DNA of 64,000 nucleotides from Argentina anserina (lineage: Eukaryota > Streptophyta > Magnoliopsida > Rosales > Rosaceae): assembly GCF_933775445.1 (NCBI RefSeq), contig NC_065872.1, positions 12,710,001-12,774,000 of the forward strand, given 5' to 3'. Position 1 is the stretch's first letter; every line of letters starts with the position of its first letter. Made by a program: the position numbers and the translations under genes. The notes below the pieces were generated by a model that saw only the letters and a program-made list of their open reading frames with translations, did no database searches and was not told the DNA's origin. This document shows positions 1 to 10,890 of the stretch, in pieces.

Positions 1-940
1 AATCCCTGAAAGGCCTCCTGGCAGTCCGGTGTCCATTCAATTAGTTTGCTCTTGGAGTCCCTTAATAGTTTGAAGAATGGCTCACACTTGTCAGTCAGTC
101 TTGATATGAATCGAGATAGTGCCACGAGTCTGCCTTGGAGGGCTTCTACGTCTTTCTTGAGTACTGGTTGCGCCATATCCAGGATGGCTTGTATCTTTTC
201 GGGATTTGCCTCTATGCCACGTTGACTGACGATGTAGCTTAGGAACTTACTTGTTGTTACGCCGAAAAAACATTTCTCCAAGTTCAATCGCATCTTGTAT
301 TTTTTGAGCACATTGAAGATAGTTCGGAGGTTGGCTACGTGGTCTTCGGCCTTTATGCTTTTGGCCAGCATGTCATCGACGTACACCTCAATTTCCCGAC
401 CGATGTGTTGGTCAAACATTTGTGTGACGCAACGCACATACGTAGCGCCCGCATTTTTTAATCCGAAGGGCATGACGTTATAGCAGTACAGGCCTCTGTC
501 GGGTTCATGCGTATCTGATTGTATCCGGAGTAGGCGTCCATCATGCTTAGCAACTCATGACCTGCCGTTGCGTCGATTAGCTGGTTAATTCTTGGTAGGG
601 GAAACTGTCTTTTCGGCATGCTTTGTTTACGTTCTTGTAATCCACACACATTCGCCATTTACCATTGGCTTTACGAACCATAACGCAGTTTGAGATCCAC
701 TCAGGGTGCTGCACTTCCCGGATGAACTTCATGCCTTTCAATTTGTCAACTTCTTGGCGTATTGCCGTGCTCTTTTCGTCGTCGAAGCTTCAGCGCTTTT
801 GTTTAATTGGGTGTGCGGAAGGTTTTATGTGCAATTCATGCATGATGATGTCGAGCGAGATGTCGGGCATGTCCTCATAGGACCATGCGAAGACTTCCAT
901 GTTGTCGCCCAAGAAACTTGTTAAATCTCTCTCAACAGCG
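1..940 (-). pseudogene. gypsy reverse transcriptase (partial)
   Basis: The linker motif DVFAW-like NMEVFAWSYEDMPDI sits near 900-850. It is followed by the RT palm signature FPLPRINQLIDATAGHELLS (about 640-580) with MDAYSGYNQI. The catalytic YVDD lies at 372-383, followed by residues typical of the thumb and connection. The frame changes near 790, 660 and 460. The domain is cut by the window edge before RNase H. Confidence 0.88.
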
Positions 941-1253
941 GGACTGAGAGTTGCGCCGACTTTGATCTTGGGCTGCGGATGGTGTGGGAATGGCGTAATG
1001 GTTTTTAATGAAGATTCAGGGTTTGCCGGTGTTTTGGCCTCGTATGGCGTAGTCTTCTGCTTGCTCTTGCCCTTCGATGTTTCGCCATCTCGTGCGTCGC
1101 CGACCTTGTCGGTCAAGTTTACTGTGGCGTGTACTGCCAGGATTTCGTGTCGGTTGCGCGTCTGTCGAATCGCGCATGTTTGACAATCTTTTGCTACGGA
1201 TTGTGAACCCCGGACCTGTTCTGTTCCATGCGGAGTTGGGAATTTTATGAGCA

Positions 1254-2060
1254 TCATGTGTCCGGCGATAAAAGTTCGCATTCGGGTAGTATAGGCCGGC
1301 CGATGATCCCGTTGTAGGAGCGGTAGGCGTCGACTATGATGAACTCGGCTTCGACGCAAACCGTGCATGGTGCGGTCCCAATGCGTATTGTCATATAATC
1401 CGAGCCTAGGGGTTGGGTTATGTCGCCAGAGAAGCTGATTAGCGGTTCGTGGTCTTGTACCAACTTCTTGCCACTACGCTCCATCTTTTCGTAGCATCAT
1501 TTGAATAGGACGTTGACTGTGGATCCCGTGTCGATCATCATTTTCCCTACATCCCATTGTCCGCCCAAGACTGCGTCGATGAGGAAAGCGTCGTCATTGG
1601 GTAAGGAGATGCCAATTTCCTCTTCCTCAGTGAAGGTGATCGGCTTCCACCCTTCCTTCTGTCGCTTAGCGTTTCCTCCTGTGATGGCGTATACATGCCT
1701 TGGGTGATTGCTGCGGTCAAAGAGCTTTTTTGCTCGGTTAGACATGTTTTTCTTCGGGGCTCCTCCCTCTATGACGTTGATGCGGCGCAGGTTCTCAACT
1801 GCGGCGACTACGTTTTGCTGCACCCTTTGCTGCGCCGGGCGAACCCCCGTGTCGCCATTGGCTCTTAGTATGCGGAGGGTGCGGCAATCATTCGTGTTAT
1901 GGCTTCCATTTTCATGAAATATGCACCACTTACCAGTTTCTGCTTCGGTTTGGGGGCGTAGTGGTCTTGCTGGTTTCCTCAGCGTGCCCTGATGCTTGTG
2001 GAAAAAGTCTTCCAGGGTCTCTTCCCTAGGCGGTGTGTGGTCACTACGGCGTCCCATCAC
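1254..2060 (-). pseudogene. gypsy gag zinc knuckle and aspartic protease
   Basis: From 2060 down, a cysteine/histidine cluster CIFHENGSHNTNDC resembles a CCHC knuckle. About 120 residues later comes the protease active site MIDTGSTVNVLF. The frame then breaks near 1497 and continues in another frame (1484-1254) with the C-terminal half of the protease, ending in SYNGIIGRPIL, the usual flap/terminal signature of plant gypsy proteases. Confidence 0.85.
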
Positions 2061-2341
2061 GTTAACTTGGCGAGGGTCACTGTTGTCGCGACGTTCATGG
2101 CCAAGTGTCCTGTTCTTGTCCCGGCCTCTGTGCCGATCGTTGTTGCGCGCGTCACGGTGATTGGCCTGATGTCACTCTCTTTTCATGCCTTTGCTATGGT
2201 CTTCTGTGTTAGGGAAGAGCTCACGCTGGAGGGGGATTGTGTGTACAGATGTCTGCGGCGCAGTGGTTTTGTCTGATGCTACTGGTGTCCGCTTTTCCCC
2301 ATATGTGACGTATTCTGCCTGAGCGTATCGTACTGCTTCAG

Positions 2342-3274
2342 TCATGATGTCATCATATGTGGCGCCGCGCATTCGAGGGTCCACATTGATATGGAACAAG
2401 AAGTTCTCTGACCGTAGTCCTTCCGACATTTGGATGCTGTTGTCTGCCATCGCATGACCAATGCGCCCAATGTTTCCCTGCTCTCTTGCTTTACTTGAAA
2501 TAGGCCATCAGTTGTGTGGGCGGCTCCGGCCATGAGGACAAACCGATTAAGAAATGTTGTGGTCAACTGCGCGAAAGAAACCATAGAGTTCGCCGGTTGT
2601 TCGAAGAACCAATTCATGGCATCCCCATCTAGTGTTTCGCTGAACAGGTGGCACAAGGTGGCGTCGTCGAATTCTCTACTGGCATTGACTTTCTTGAAGT
2701 CATCAATGTGCCGGAATGGATCACCTTCGCTTGTGTACGGCGTGATTTTTGGGCTCTTGGATTCAGAAGGGCGCACATTGTTCATTATTCACGTAGTGAA
2801 TGGGCCCGGCCTGGCTGCGAACACTGGTTGGCACCGTGGATTGGCATCCCGTTATTCTATTGCGGTTAGTCACTGCATGATCAGAGCTAGCGTGGCAGAC
2901 TCGCTGTTGTGAGCGGTTATGTGGGGTTTGGAGCGGGAGGTGACGCTCGCGCTCCCTTCCTCACGGTTGCGAATACACCGTGGCGATGGTGGCCGCTTCT
3001 TGGCGAGTTCGGAGGGAGTCAAGCTGATGCTTAAGTGAACTTGTTCTCGTCCTCTCATTTGCGCGCTGCCCTCACGGTTTGACTACATAGGAGTCGCGTT
3101 AGTGCTGACGACTATTCCGGGTGTAGGTGTGAGGATGATAGGGTCGTTGGCGGAGGGTAGGGGGTGGTTGAGGCTGAGGTCTGTGATGTCTTCAATGTGA
3201 CCGTCTGCCGGAGTGGAGGGGGAGGGATTGATAGTGCCCATGTCGAAGTGTAGTTGTTTGGCTAAGTGTTGCAT
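2342..3274 (-). pseudogene. gypsy gag, N-terminal and capsid part
   Basis: Three open stretches in different frames (3274-3083, 3058-2870, 2785-2342) make up the gag region. The last carries the retrotransposon gag core, recognisable from YTSEGDPFRHIDDFKKV, then LFSETLDGDAMNWFFE, FLNRFV and the L..VKQ..ETL...MRW stretch. The first two are low-complexity, proline- and serine-rich N-terminal gag sequence. Frame changes between the stretches show decay. Confidence 0.8.
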
Positions 3275-3307
3275 GTGACTTTTTTTTTGTTGACTTTTTG
3301 TTGCGGT

Positions 3308-3325
3308 TTCCCACAGACGGCGCCA
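3308..3325 (-). other. tRNA primer-binding site of the gypsy element
   Basis: On the minus strand the sequence TGGCGCCGTCTGTGGGAA follows the LTR end after one base. It has the TGGCGCC start common in plant gypsy elements. I did not assign the tRNA. Confidence 0.75.
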
Positions 3326-3326
3326 A

Positions 3327-3810
3327 TGTTAATGTTGTGATTACACTCGATTTAGTACGCCGTACTCCTTGTGGATGTGATACGCCGTATTCCTTGTCTC
3401 CTTCCTGTCACGAGTAGCACACGTCGTCAAAGTAGAGACCACGGCGGCGTGGTCTTCAACTCTCCGACGCTTAAGTTAGGGTGATGGTAATTTATGCAGA
3501 GTTACAGTAGTGAATTTAGTGTACTTACCTTATGAGGTCAGGAGTTTGACCTTTTATTGTTGAGTTGAGATATATCGTTTATCTATCTTTCGATGTGGGA
3601 CGACGTCCGATTAAGGTGTTCTCTAGAGTCTTCTTTGAGATGCGCGTGAGGGCGCGTCCGTAGTCAGTTTGGACCGCGGAGAGGCCCATTGCGTAGCTAG
3701 TACGGCTGACTTGCTATTAGTATTGTAAGACTGTGCTATACATTAGCCTTAATGCGCTGATAGTTGTGCTGATTATGGCGGGCATAAGCCTATGCCAATA
3801 GTTCTTAACA
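3327..3810 (-). repeat. 5' LTR of the gypsy element (484 bp)
   Basis: The segment starts TGTTAA at 3327 and ends TTAACA at 3810, a perfect 6-bp inverted terminal repeat of TG...CA type. Its inner end lies one base from a primer-binding site. The partner LTR is not in the window, so the outer border rests only on the termini. Confidence 0.8.
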
Positions 3811-5589
3811 TGTTTTTACCTCTAATTTTGTACTTTGTTTAGCTCTTATTGTTGTAGTATTGAGTTACTTAGTCGAGTTAGGAGTCTATGGTGACATTGG
3901 TTGCATTTTGGCGCTAAAACTGGTTGAAAAAACACATAAATTGTTGAGATTCCTATCTAGAGTATGATTCCTTGTGTAACTAGGAAACCTAGTTAAACTA
4001 GGAGTCTTCATTAATCGGCATTTCTATAACATTTGTGATAATTTGAGAATCCTATTTGTATCAAGAGTCATTTTTAGACTACGAAACATACTATTTAGGA
4101 AAGTCCTACTTGAACTGAAACGTTTATTTCGTAACTTTCCTAATCTTACTCTCATATTCTAGTAACTTACTTTGTCTTTTTATATGAATTATCTCGTATT
4201 TATTCTTGTTTTTTATTATTTTTCAGATTTTAAAATATGAGATTGTGTAGCTACAATGAAGGAAACAAATAGAGGAAAAGTCAAGTAAAGGAGGAAAATA
4301 AAGAAAAAATAAGACACCTAAAAGGGGAAGAAGAAGGAATTGATCAAAGAAAATTGCACCCACCAATGACAAAAATAAGTGAAAGAAAAAGAGAGAAATA
4401 AAAAGAAAGAGAATAAAATGAGTTAATGCAAGAGAGAAAGAATGAGACACCTAAAAAGGAGAAAAAAAGGAATTTATCAAAGGAGATTGCACACACCAAT
4501 GACAAAAATAAGTGAAGAATTTGAGGAGAAAAAGTCAAAGCTATAATATTCAAGGAGCCAAAACTCTTCTATAAATAACACATCATTCACAAAGAAAAAT
4601 CATCACTTCTCCTTAGCATTTAAGAACTAAAACTATACCAAAACACCATTATAAACTTCCCTCACAAATCAGCCAAACTATCCACCCCAAAACCGTCATA
4701 ATCTCTACCGAGTTTCACATATTGTAGTTGTACCTCTAAGGTTCCTATAACGTGTGATTCTCGCAACTCATCTCCATGGCTTCGTTCATTTTGTGTTAAT
4801 CTACAATTCTTTGTCTATGAAGATTGTAAGTTGTTATTTATGTGGAAGGTTTATATTTGTTTTAGAATTTTCAAATTGTTTTTGATATGTTGAAATTATT
4901 GAAGTTTGTATTTCTATTGTTGTGTTCTACTCTTCTTTTACTTGCTCTTAGATAATTTTCAGATATGTGCATACAAATTTAGTGTTTGAATGCAGTCCCT
5001 AAGATTGTATTTGAGTGCTATCTTCATCATTCAAATTGACACAAATCGAATCATGCCCTATGTAGGTTCGGTTTGTGTTAATTAAAGTTGAAAATTCTGG
5101 AAATTTACATGTACCCCATGGTGAGTGACGCCACCATGAAGCATGTCTCCAACAAAGATTTGATGCTTAAATGCAATCTTGTTTGATTTCTACCCTAAGT
5201 ATTGTTAAACTTGATTGTATGCAATTTGGATGAGGCCTTAACTCAACCTAAACGTCAATAAAAACCTTGCATGATTAGATGTTCCCCTAAGGTTCTAATT
5301 GTATTGGTGTCTAAAAGTATGTAATCAGATGAATTAGAATGCATGATAGAACCAAACTTGTAATTATGTGGTGCATTGGTGAATTTGATTTAGTTTGGTA
5401 AAGAGAAGTCGATCATGTAAATAGTAATTTAGGTTTTATGTTAGTAGTTAATAATCAATCTCAAACCCCTCATTATTTGTTAATACTAAAAGTTTAGAGT
5501 TCCATTCAATTCCTCAGACTGAACGATCCCTGCTTATTCTATACTAACAATGACATTCTACAGGGTTAATTGTGTGACGTCTTAGAATG
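3811..5589. other. Spacer without recognised gene
   Basis: AT-rich DNA between the gypsy LTR and the copia relic. It holds a purine-rich stretch with an imperfect 133-bp-period duplication (4312-4516) and a TATAAATA-like box near 4571. No coding exon is convincing. It could include remains of the 3' end of the copia element, but I saw no LTR. Confidence 0.6.
4312..4516. repeat. Imperfect direct repeat, 72 bp, period 133
   Basis: Positions 4312-4383 and 4445-4516 both run from AGACACCTAAAA through CACCAATGACAAAAATAAGTG. They differ at roughly ten sites, so the duplication is old. Confidence 0.8.
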
Positions 5590-5790
5590 CTACATCATTC
5601 ATAACCTGGATTAGATTGAAATCTTGATAACATTCCAATTGCAAAAGCTAAGTCAGGTCTTGTGCAAACTTGAGCATACATGAGGCTTCCAACTAATTTT
5701 ACATAAGGCTTTGACTTCATACTCTATTCTCAGCTTTAGTTTGTGGTCGTTGACCTTTGGGAGCTTATCACCTTTAGACATAAGAACTTC

Positions 5791-6309
5791 TCATGCAGAG
5801 CATTGTTTCATACTAAATCTCTTCAGAACTTTAGTAATGTAATTTTGCTGAGTCAATCCCAACAGTGTATATGCTTTATCTCTTTTAATTTGAATTCCTA
5901 GTACATATGATGTTTCACCTAGATCCCTCATGTCAAAATTCTTTGACATAAAGCTTTTGATGTCATTTACTAGTTTTAAATTGCTGCTAGCCAAAAGTAT
6001 ATCATCAACATATAGTACTAAGAAAATAAATTGATCACAAACTATCTTTAAATAAACACATTCATCAACTAAGTTCTCAGTGAAGCCAAAAGATGAAACC
6101 ACTGGGTCAAACTTCTTATACCACTGCTTGGAAGCTTGCTTGAGGCCATAAATTGATTTCTTTAGCTTGTAGACTAAATTCTCATTCCTTGCTTCAATGA
6201 ATCCCTCAGGTTGCTTCATGTAAATCACTTCATCAAGATCTCTATTCAAGAAAGCTGTCTCGACATCCATTTGATATAGCTCCATATCATAATGTGCAAC
6301 TAGTGCCAT
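5791..6309 (-). pseudogene. copia reverse transcriptase core
   Basis: Open for 172 residues with the copia RT signatures YQMDVETAFLNRDLDEVIYM, QPEGF, then KKSIYGLKQASKQWY and the catalytic YVDD at 6001-6012 (LYVDDILLASSN). It continues into DMRDLGE..YVLGI. Flanking stops show that it is not a working pol gene. Confidence 0.92.
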
Positions 6310-6667
6310 AATAATCCTAAAAGAATCTTTACAAGAAACTGGAGAAAATGACTTAGTGTAATCTATGCCTTCTTTATGTGTAAATCTCTTTTCAACTAAC
6401 CTTGTCTTGTGTCTTTCAATGTTTCCAGTTGCATATCTCTTGGTCTTGAAGACCCACTTGCAGTCAATTGCCTTCTATCTCATATCAGCTTCAACCAATT
6501 TCTAAACTCCATTTTTCTCCATTTACTCAATTTCAATCTGCATTGCTTCTTTCCACTTCTCTGACTTAACACATTCTGTAGCTTGAACAAAATGTGTTGG
6601 ATCATTGTCTTCTGCACAGTCTTCTATTCGGTCTTTCTCAGTTATATAGCTAACAATGTAAGGACAA

Positions 6668-6681
6668 CCCCCCCCCCCCCC
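6668..6681. repeat. C homopolymer, 14 bases
   Basis: A run of 14 C in the copia relic between integrase and RT. Such runs are prone to length error. Confidence 0.9.
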
Positions 6682-6846
6682 AATTTTGCTTTTCTAGTTC
6701 TTTTGGATCATCTAAGGGTTAGGGTTTTGAGGAGGGTTTAGATATAAATTATTTTGAGGTTCTGCAGGTTGTGGATTTGGGTTTGGTTCTGCTGCAGGTG
6801 CAACTACATGATTGGGAGGTTTATCAATCTGAATTCCTTGATTATT

Positions 6847-7747
6847 TTATGGATCATCTGCATCTTGATTTTCTCTAATTATGTCATATGCTACTTCATC
6901 ATCATTATCAAAAGGCAATGTATTTGCTAAATCCTCATCCATCACAATTTCTTCAAAATATGAGGATAAATCCTCATAAATTGTATTGTGAATTTTCTCA
7001 TTTAAGAATTTTACTTGATGAGTTTCAAAAATTATGGGTGAGTGTTTAGCAAAATATAACTTGTAGCCTTTAGATTTATCTGGATAACTTATGAAATAGC
7101 AATTAACAGACTTTTCATCAAGTTTGCTCATTTTTGGATTATAAATCTGAGCTTCTGCTTGACAGCCCCATACATGACAATGGAAGAGACTTGGTTTTTT
7201 ACCACACCATAATTCAAAAGAAGTTTTCTCTATGGCTTTACTTGGTGTTCTGTTGCAAATATAATTTGAAATCTTTAAAGCCTCTTCCCATAAGAATTTT
7301 AGCAAACCAATAGTACACATCATACATCTAGCCATATTTAGAAGGGTTCAATTCTTTCTCTTTGCAACACCATTTTGTTGTGGATTGTAAGGTGTTATAT
7401 ATTGAGCTTTAATTCCATGCTCTTGCAGATACAAGGAAAAATGACCCTTATGTTGACCTTTTTTGTATATTTTCCATAAAACTCCCCACCTTTATCTGAT
7501 CAACTGTTTTGATTTTTCTATGTAGTTGATTCTCTACCTCGGCCTTATAAATTTAAAACGCTATAAATGTCTGTGACTTTTCTGAGAGTAGAGAAACATA
7601 GCAGTATCTAGAGAAATCATCAATGAATGTAATAAAATACACGTTTCCACAGATAATCTGGTGTTTAAATGGACTACATATATCAGTATGTATGAGTTCC
7701 AACAATTTTTTACTTCTTAATGCAATCCTTTTCCATTTGTTTGTCAT
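6847..7747 (-). pseudogene. copia integrase, broken
   Basis: 7747-7553 carries the start of the catalytic core (ELIHTDICSPFK, then YFITFIDDFSRYCYVSLL), where the first catalytic Asp is in HTDI. After a break, 7335-6847 carries the end of the core and the C-terminal part (WEEALKISNYICNRTPSKA, then SFELWCGKKPS and the KGYKLY/HSPIIF region). Stops between the two parts remove the middle of the domain. Confidence 0.85.
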
Positions 7748-8112
7748 CTTACCCTTAAAATATTCAATACAGTCATGAAAGTTTGAAAAATCTAACTTTT
7801 TAAAAATGTTGTTATTTACTAATAGTTTCAGTCTCTCTTTGGATACATGGCATAATCTAATGTATCATAAACATGCATAATTTTCATTGTTTCTAGTTCT
7901 CTTAACACCAGTTAAGGTGTTAGTAGTTTCAGTGTTATCTATTTAAACAAAAGAAATTTCTTGTTGAGACATTGAACAATTTAACTTTAAATAATCATCC
8001 AATATTACACAAGAACTAAGTTGCTCTTTATTTTGAGAAATAAGAATTCATTTATTATCAATAAAAAATACTACATCTAAATTTAACCAATTGAGAAACT
8101 GAAGCTAAATTC

Positions 8113-8759
8113 TAGGGGTGGGCATAAACCGAATTAAACAAGTAAAACCGACCGAACCGAACCGAAAATATGGTTCGGTTAACCGAACCGAAGAGATGTA
8201 GTTTAAAAATGAAGAAAACCGAACCGAAACCGGTTTAAACGGTTTGAAAATGGTTTACGTGATCAAACTAACCGATTTAAAACCGAACCGACCGAATTTA
8301 ATTTAATGATTTAAAAAATAATAAATAATGGGTATTAGTACAAAAAAATAACAAAACTTAACATAGAAGGTTGTGTAGTGTAGTTAGTAGAGCGCATGGT
8401 TGTTATATTTTAGGTCAGGAGTTTGAATCCCAACATTGACATTTTGATGTTTTATTGAAAATCTATCAAAATGAGAAAAATATAATCTTTACATAGTTAT
8501 TAATGAGACGTTCGTGTGATGTACTAATTTGTGACATCATCTTTGGGTAAGAATTTGAGTCTCACCTCTTGAAAAATTAAAAAAATTACGTATGAGGTGT
8601 GAACCGAAACCGAACCGAATTTCGGTTAAACCGATTGTTTCGGTTCAGATTAATTTAATTCGGTAAATGGTTTGAATTTCTAGAAAACCGTTTAAAGTGG
8701 TTCAGTTTCGGTTTAGACTAAAAACCGAACCGAACCGAACCGATATATGCCCAGCCCTA
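8113..8759. mobile_element. hAT-type non-autonomous element, 647 bp
   Basis: The ends are TAGGGGTGGGCATAAACCG and, reversed, TAGGGCTGGGCATATATCG. They are flanked by perfect 8-bp direct repeats CTAAATTC at 8105-8112 and 8760-8767, as expected for hAT insertions. Both subterminal regions are filled with the motif AACCGAACCG and its complement, typical of plant hAT miniature elements. No transposase reading frame is present. It sits inside the copia relic, so it is the younger insertion. Confidence 0.92.
8371..8436 (+). other. tRNA-like segment inside the hAT element
   Basis: A region resembling a pol III A box (TAGTTAGTAGAGCGC, 8381-8395) is followed 27 bases later by a B-box-like GAGTTTGAATCCC (8419-8431). 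Spacing is as in a tRNA, but no acceptor stem is complete and I could not fold a full cloverleaf. It may be a tRNA pseudogene or SINE head. Confidence 0.45.
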
Positions 8760-9269
8760 CTAAATTCCTTCTCATGGAAGGTACATAATCCAAAACTATA
8801 AATTTTCCAGATCCTAAATCAAGCCTAAGACAGCCTATAGCTTTTAACAGCACCTTCATCTCGTTTCCAACACGCAAGCTCACATCCTCACTTCTTGGAT
8901 TCTTAGGACCCCTACAAGGAATTAGTTATGTGAATAGGTGATCCGGAATCAATTCACCAAGATTGTGGATTGATATTAACAAGATTAACTTCTAAAGAAA
9001 AGACTATTAGAAATAATTTAACCTTTTTAGCTAGCCAAGCCTTATAGACAGTACAATCATTTTTCATGTGACCTACTTTCTTACAAAGTAGCACTTGAAC
9101 CTAAATGGTTTATTATCCTTTGACCCTGTGGTTGCTGATGATTTATAGATCGTTTTTATAGGCTTAAGCTTGTTCTGAGGTTGTGACTTCTTCTTCTTAG
9201 GCTTATCAAGCAAGTAAATGGTTGAGGTTTATTTCTGAATCCTCTCCTCCTCATCAGAACAGGTGGCTA

Positions 9270-9635
9270 TTAGTTCATATATAGTCCAGTTTTCCTTTTG
9301 AGCATTGTACACCCACCTATCTCTCTAAGCCTATTGTTGATGTTAATCAACTTCAACAAGTGCTCCCTAACTCCACCAATTCTTGAATGATGAAAGCTAT
9401 GATATTCCTTGTTCAGCCGAGCTATTTTAGCCTTTTCACTCTCTTTAAACTTAGCTGACACTGCCTCCAGAAAATCAATAGAACATTTCGGCTGGGCCAC
9501 ACATCCCCTGATGCTTTTAGACATAGACTGCCTAATCACATTCTTAGCCATCATGTTTAAATGCATCCACTTCTCATGGTTAGATTTGACTGAGGGCTTA
9601 TTATCTTCTGCTGGGGTTAAAGTGATACGACTCAA
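9270..9635 (-). pseudogene. copia gag fragment
   Basis: Open for about 120 residues with the copia gag signature FLEAVSAKFKESEKAKIARLN, then GGVREHLLKLININNRLRE. No ATG is present at the upper end; the frame runs into the junction with foreign sequence at about 9623. A CCHC knuckle with CKKVGHMKNDC lies near 9100-9050 but is frame-disrupted just before its first cysteine pair. Confidence 0.75.
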
Positions 9636-10890
9636 ATCTTTTACGACTTGTTGTGAAAATAGTTTTTACTTTTACTCGGAACGAGAGTCGTACTACGTGT
9701 GACGACTCTAATAGTTGACTTTTCGATGCGTAAGTTTTTCGGGAAAACTTCCTTCATGTAAGCCGCAGAGCTCATCGATACGAATTCGTGGACACACGAC
9801 ACGCTTAAATCGGAGTTCGTACGGGAAAGTTATGAATCAAAAAGCGTATTTGGGCATTTTTGGAAATAAGTATAAATAAGGGTAAAATATCAGAAATAGG
9901 GGGAAATAGAAATCCGTCGAGCACTGTTCAACCGAGGGAACCCCAATTTTAAGCCCCCCGCCTCTCCCTCCTCCGGCCACCACTCCGGCCGCCACCGGTC
10001 GCGTTGGAAGCGCGCCGCCGACTTCTGTAGGTCTGTGGTGGTGGCGACCCCCTCTCGCCGCCTGGAGCTCGTCGCCACACCATGAAGCCGAGAGGCCTAG
10101 TTGGCGTCGCTCCCTCCTCCGGCCACCATAGGCCACGAAATCAGTCCCAAAAGAAGCGCAAGCAGCCGTATAGCAAGCCCTCCAAAGGAATCGAACCAAT
10201 TCGCCTTGAGGTAAGAGAATCGACGATTTGGAATTCTAGGGTTCATGATTTGAGATTTTTCTATTTGATTTCGATTGATGTATTTAGATTCCGAATTGGC
10301 CTTGGTAGTTAATTAGAAAGTTTATAGAAATGTTGTATAGATTGTGTTGATGAAATTTGGTGATGATTTGAGGTCGCCGGTAACGGTAGCGCCGCCACTG
10401 TTCCGGCGGCGCGTGGCACCGGAATCCGGCCGAGAGTATGGTTCAAAATAACCCTCTCGGTGTAGGGAATTCGTGAGTACATTGTGAGATTGGATCAATG
10501 AAGTTAAGGATCGTTAGGATTTGTTGAAAATACGCATTATTGGGTTGTAAATCTTGAAAATCCACCCGTTGGATTGATCCTGTTTTCGTCCTAGGATATA
10601 AGGATTAATTAATCGGACTTGGTCGAAAATGAGATTCTTGGCTTATTTCCTCGACCAAAATGGTGTTTACCTTACTAAGTTGAACTACGAATGGCTTGAT
10701 CCCTTGTAAAGGGTACATAGGCAGCCCAACTAAGGTTTGGGTGCAGCCACAATTAAGTTAGATTAGATTTCGATTGCTGGTTTTAAATTTTTGTTTTAAC
10801 GCATAATTAGGTTAATTTTTGGGATGGGTTGTCTCATCAAGTCTATCCTCTTGGAAACAATAGTCTACCTTGTCATTCAGGGTGATATAG
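9623..10890 (+). repeat. LTR-like sequence, plus orientation, with spliced-leader-like exon
   Basis: From about 9660 to 9880 the sequence is the reverse complement relative of 13350-13020 in the solo LTR, for example GGAAAACTTCCTTCATG, CGTGGACA and GGGAAAGTTATGAAT. It is therefore a relative of that LTR family in the opposite orientation. A GC-rich stretch (9940-10209) ends at CTTGAG followed by GTAAGA, a good splice donor. The left border is set at TGATACGACTC (9623); the right border is unknown because the solo LTR lies there. Confidence 0.6.

Larger units (their letters stand above)
1..3810 (-). mobile_element. Ty3/gypsy LTR retrotransposon, 5' half, decayed
   Basis: On the minus strand the order is 5' LTR (3327-3810), primer-binding site, gag, aspartic protease and reverse transcriptase, and the element then runs off the left edge. 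This LTR-gag-PR-RT order with the RT motifs seen is that of a plant Ty3/gypsy element. The reading frame is cut by stops and frameshifts, so this copy is unlikely to be autonomous. RNase H, integrase and the 3' LTR are outside the window, so the target duplication cannot be checked; the 5 bases outside the LTR are TGTTT (3811-3815). Confidence 0.92.
5590..9635 (-). mobile_element. Ty1/copia relic, truncated at both ends
   Basis: Minus-strand order gag (9635-9270), zinc knuckle (about 9100-9050), integrase (7747-6847) and RT (6309-5791, with RNase H start near 5710-5610) is the copia order, integrase before RT. The 5' end is cut near 9623 by an LTR-like sequence, and similarity fades below 5600 inside the RNase H/connection region (VGSLMYAQVCTRPDLAFAIG is still readable). 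No LTR is seen. A hAT-type element is inserted at 8113-8759. Confidence 0.9.

Noticed and set aside
8371..8436. Functional tRNA gene
   Set aside because: No complete acceptor or anticodon stem could be formed, and the segment sits inside a transposon.
10082..10312. 76-residue plus frame starting at an ATG in the LTR leader, repeated at 17110
   Set aside because: The frame runs through a likely splice donor at 10210 and has no domain. It may be a leader exon of the LTR family but not a supported protein.
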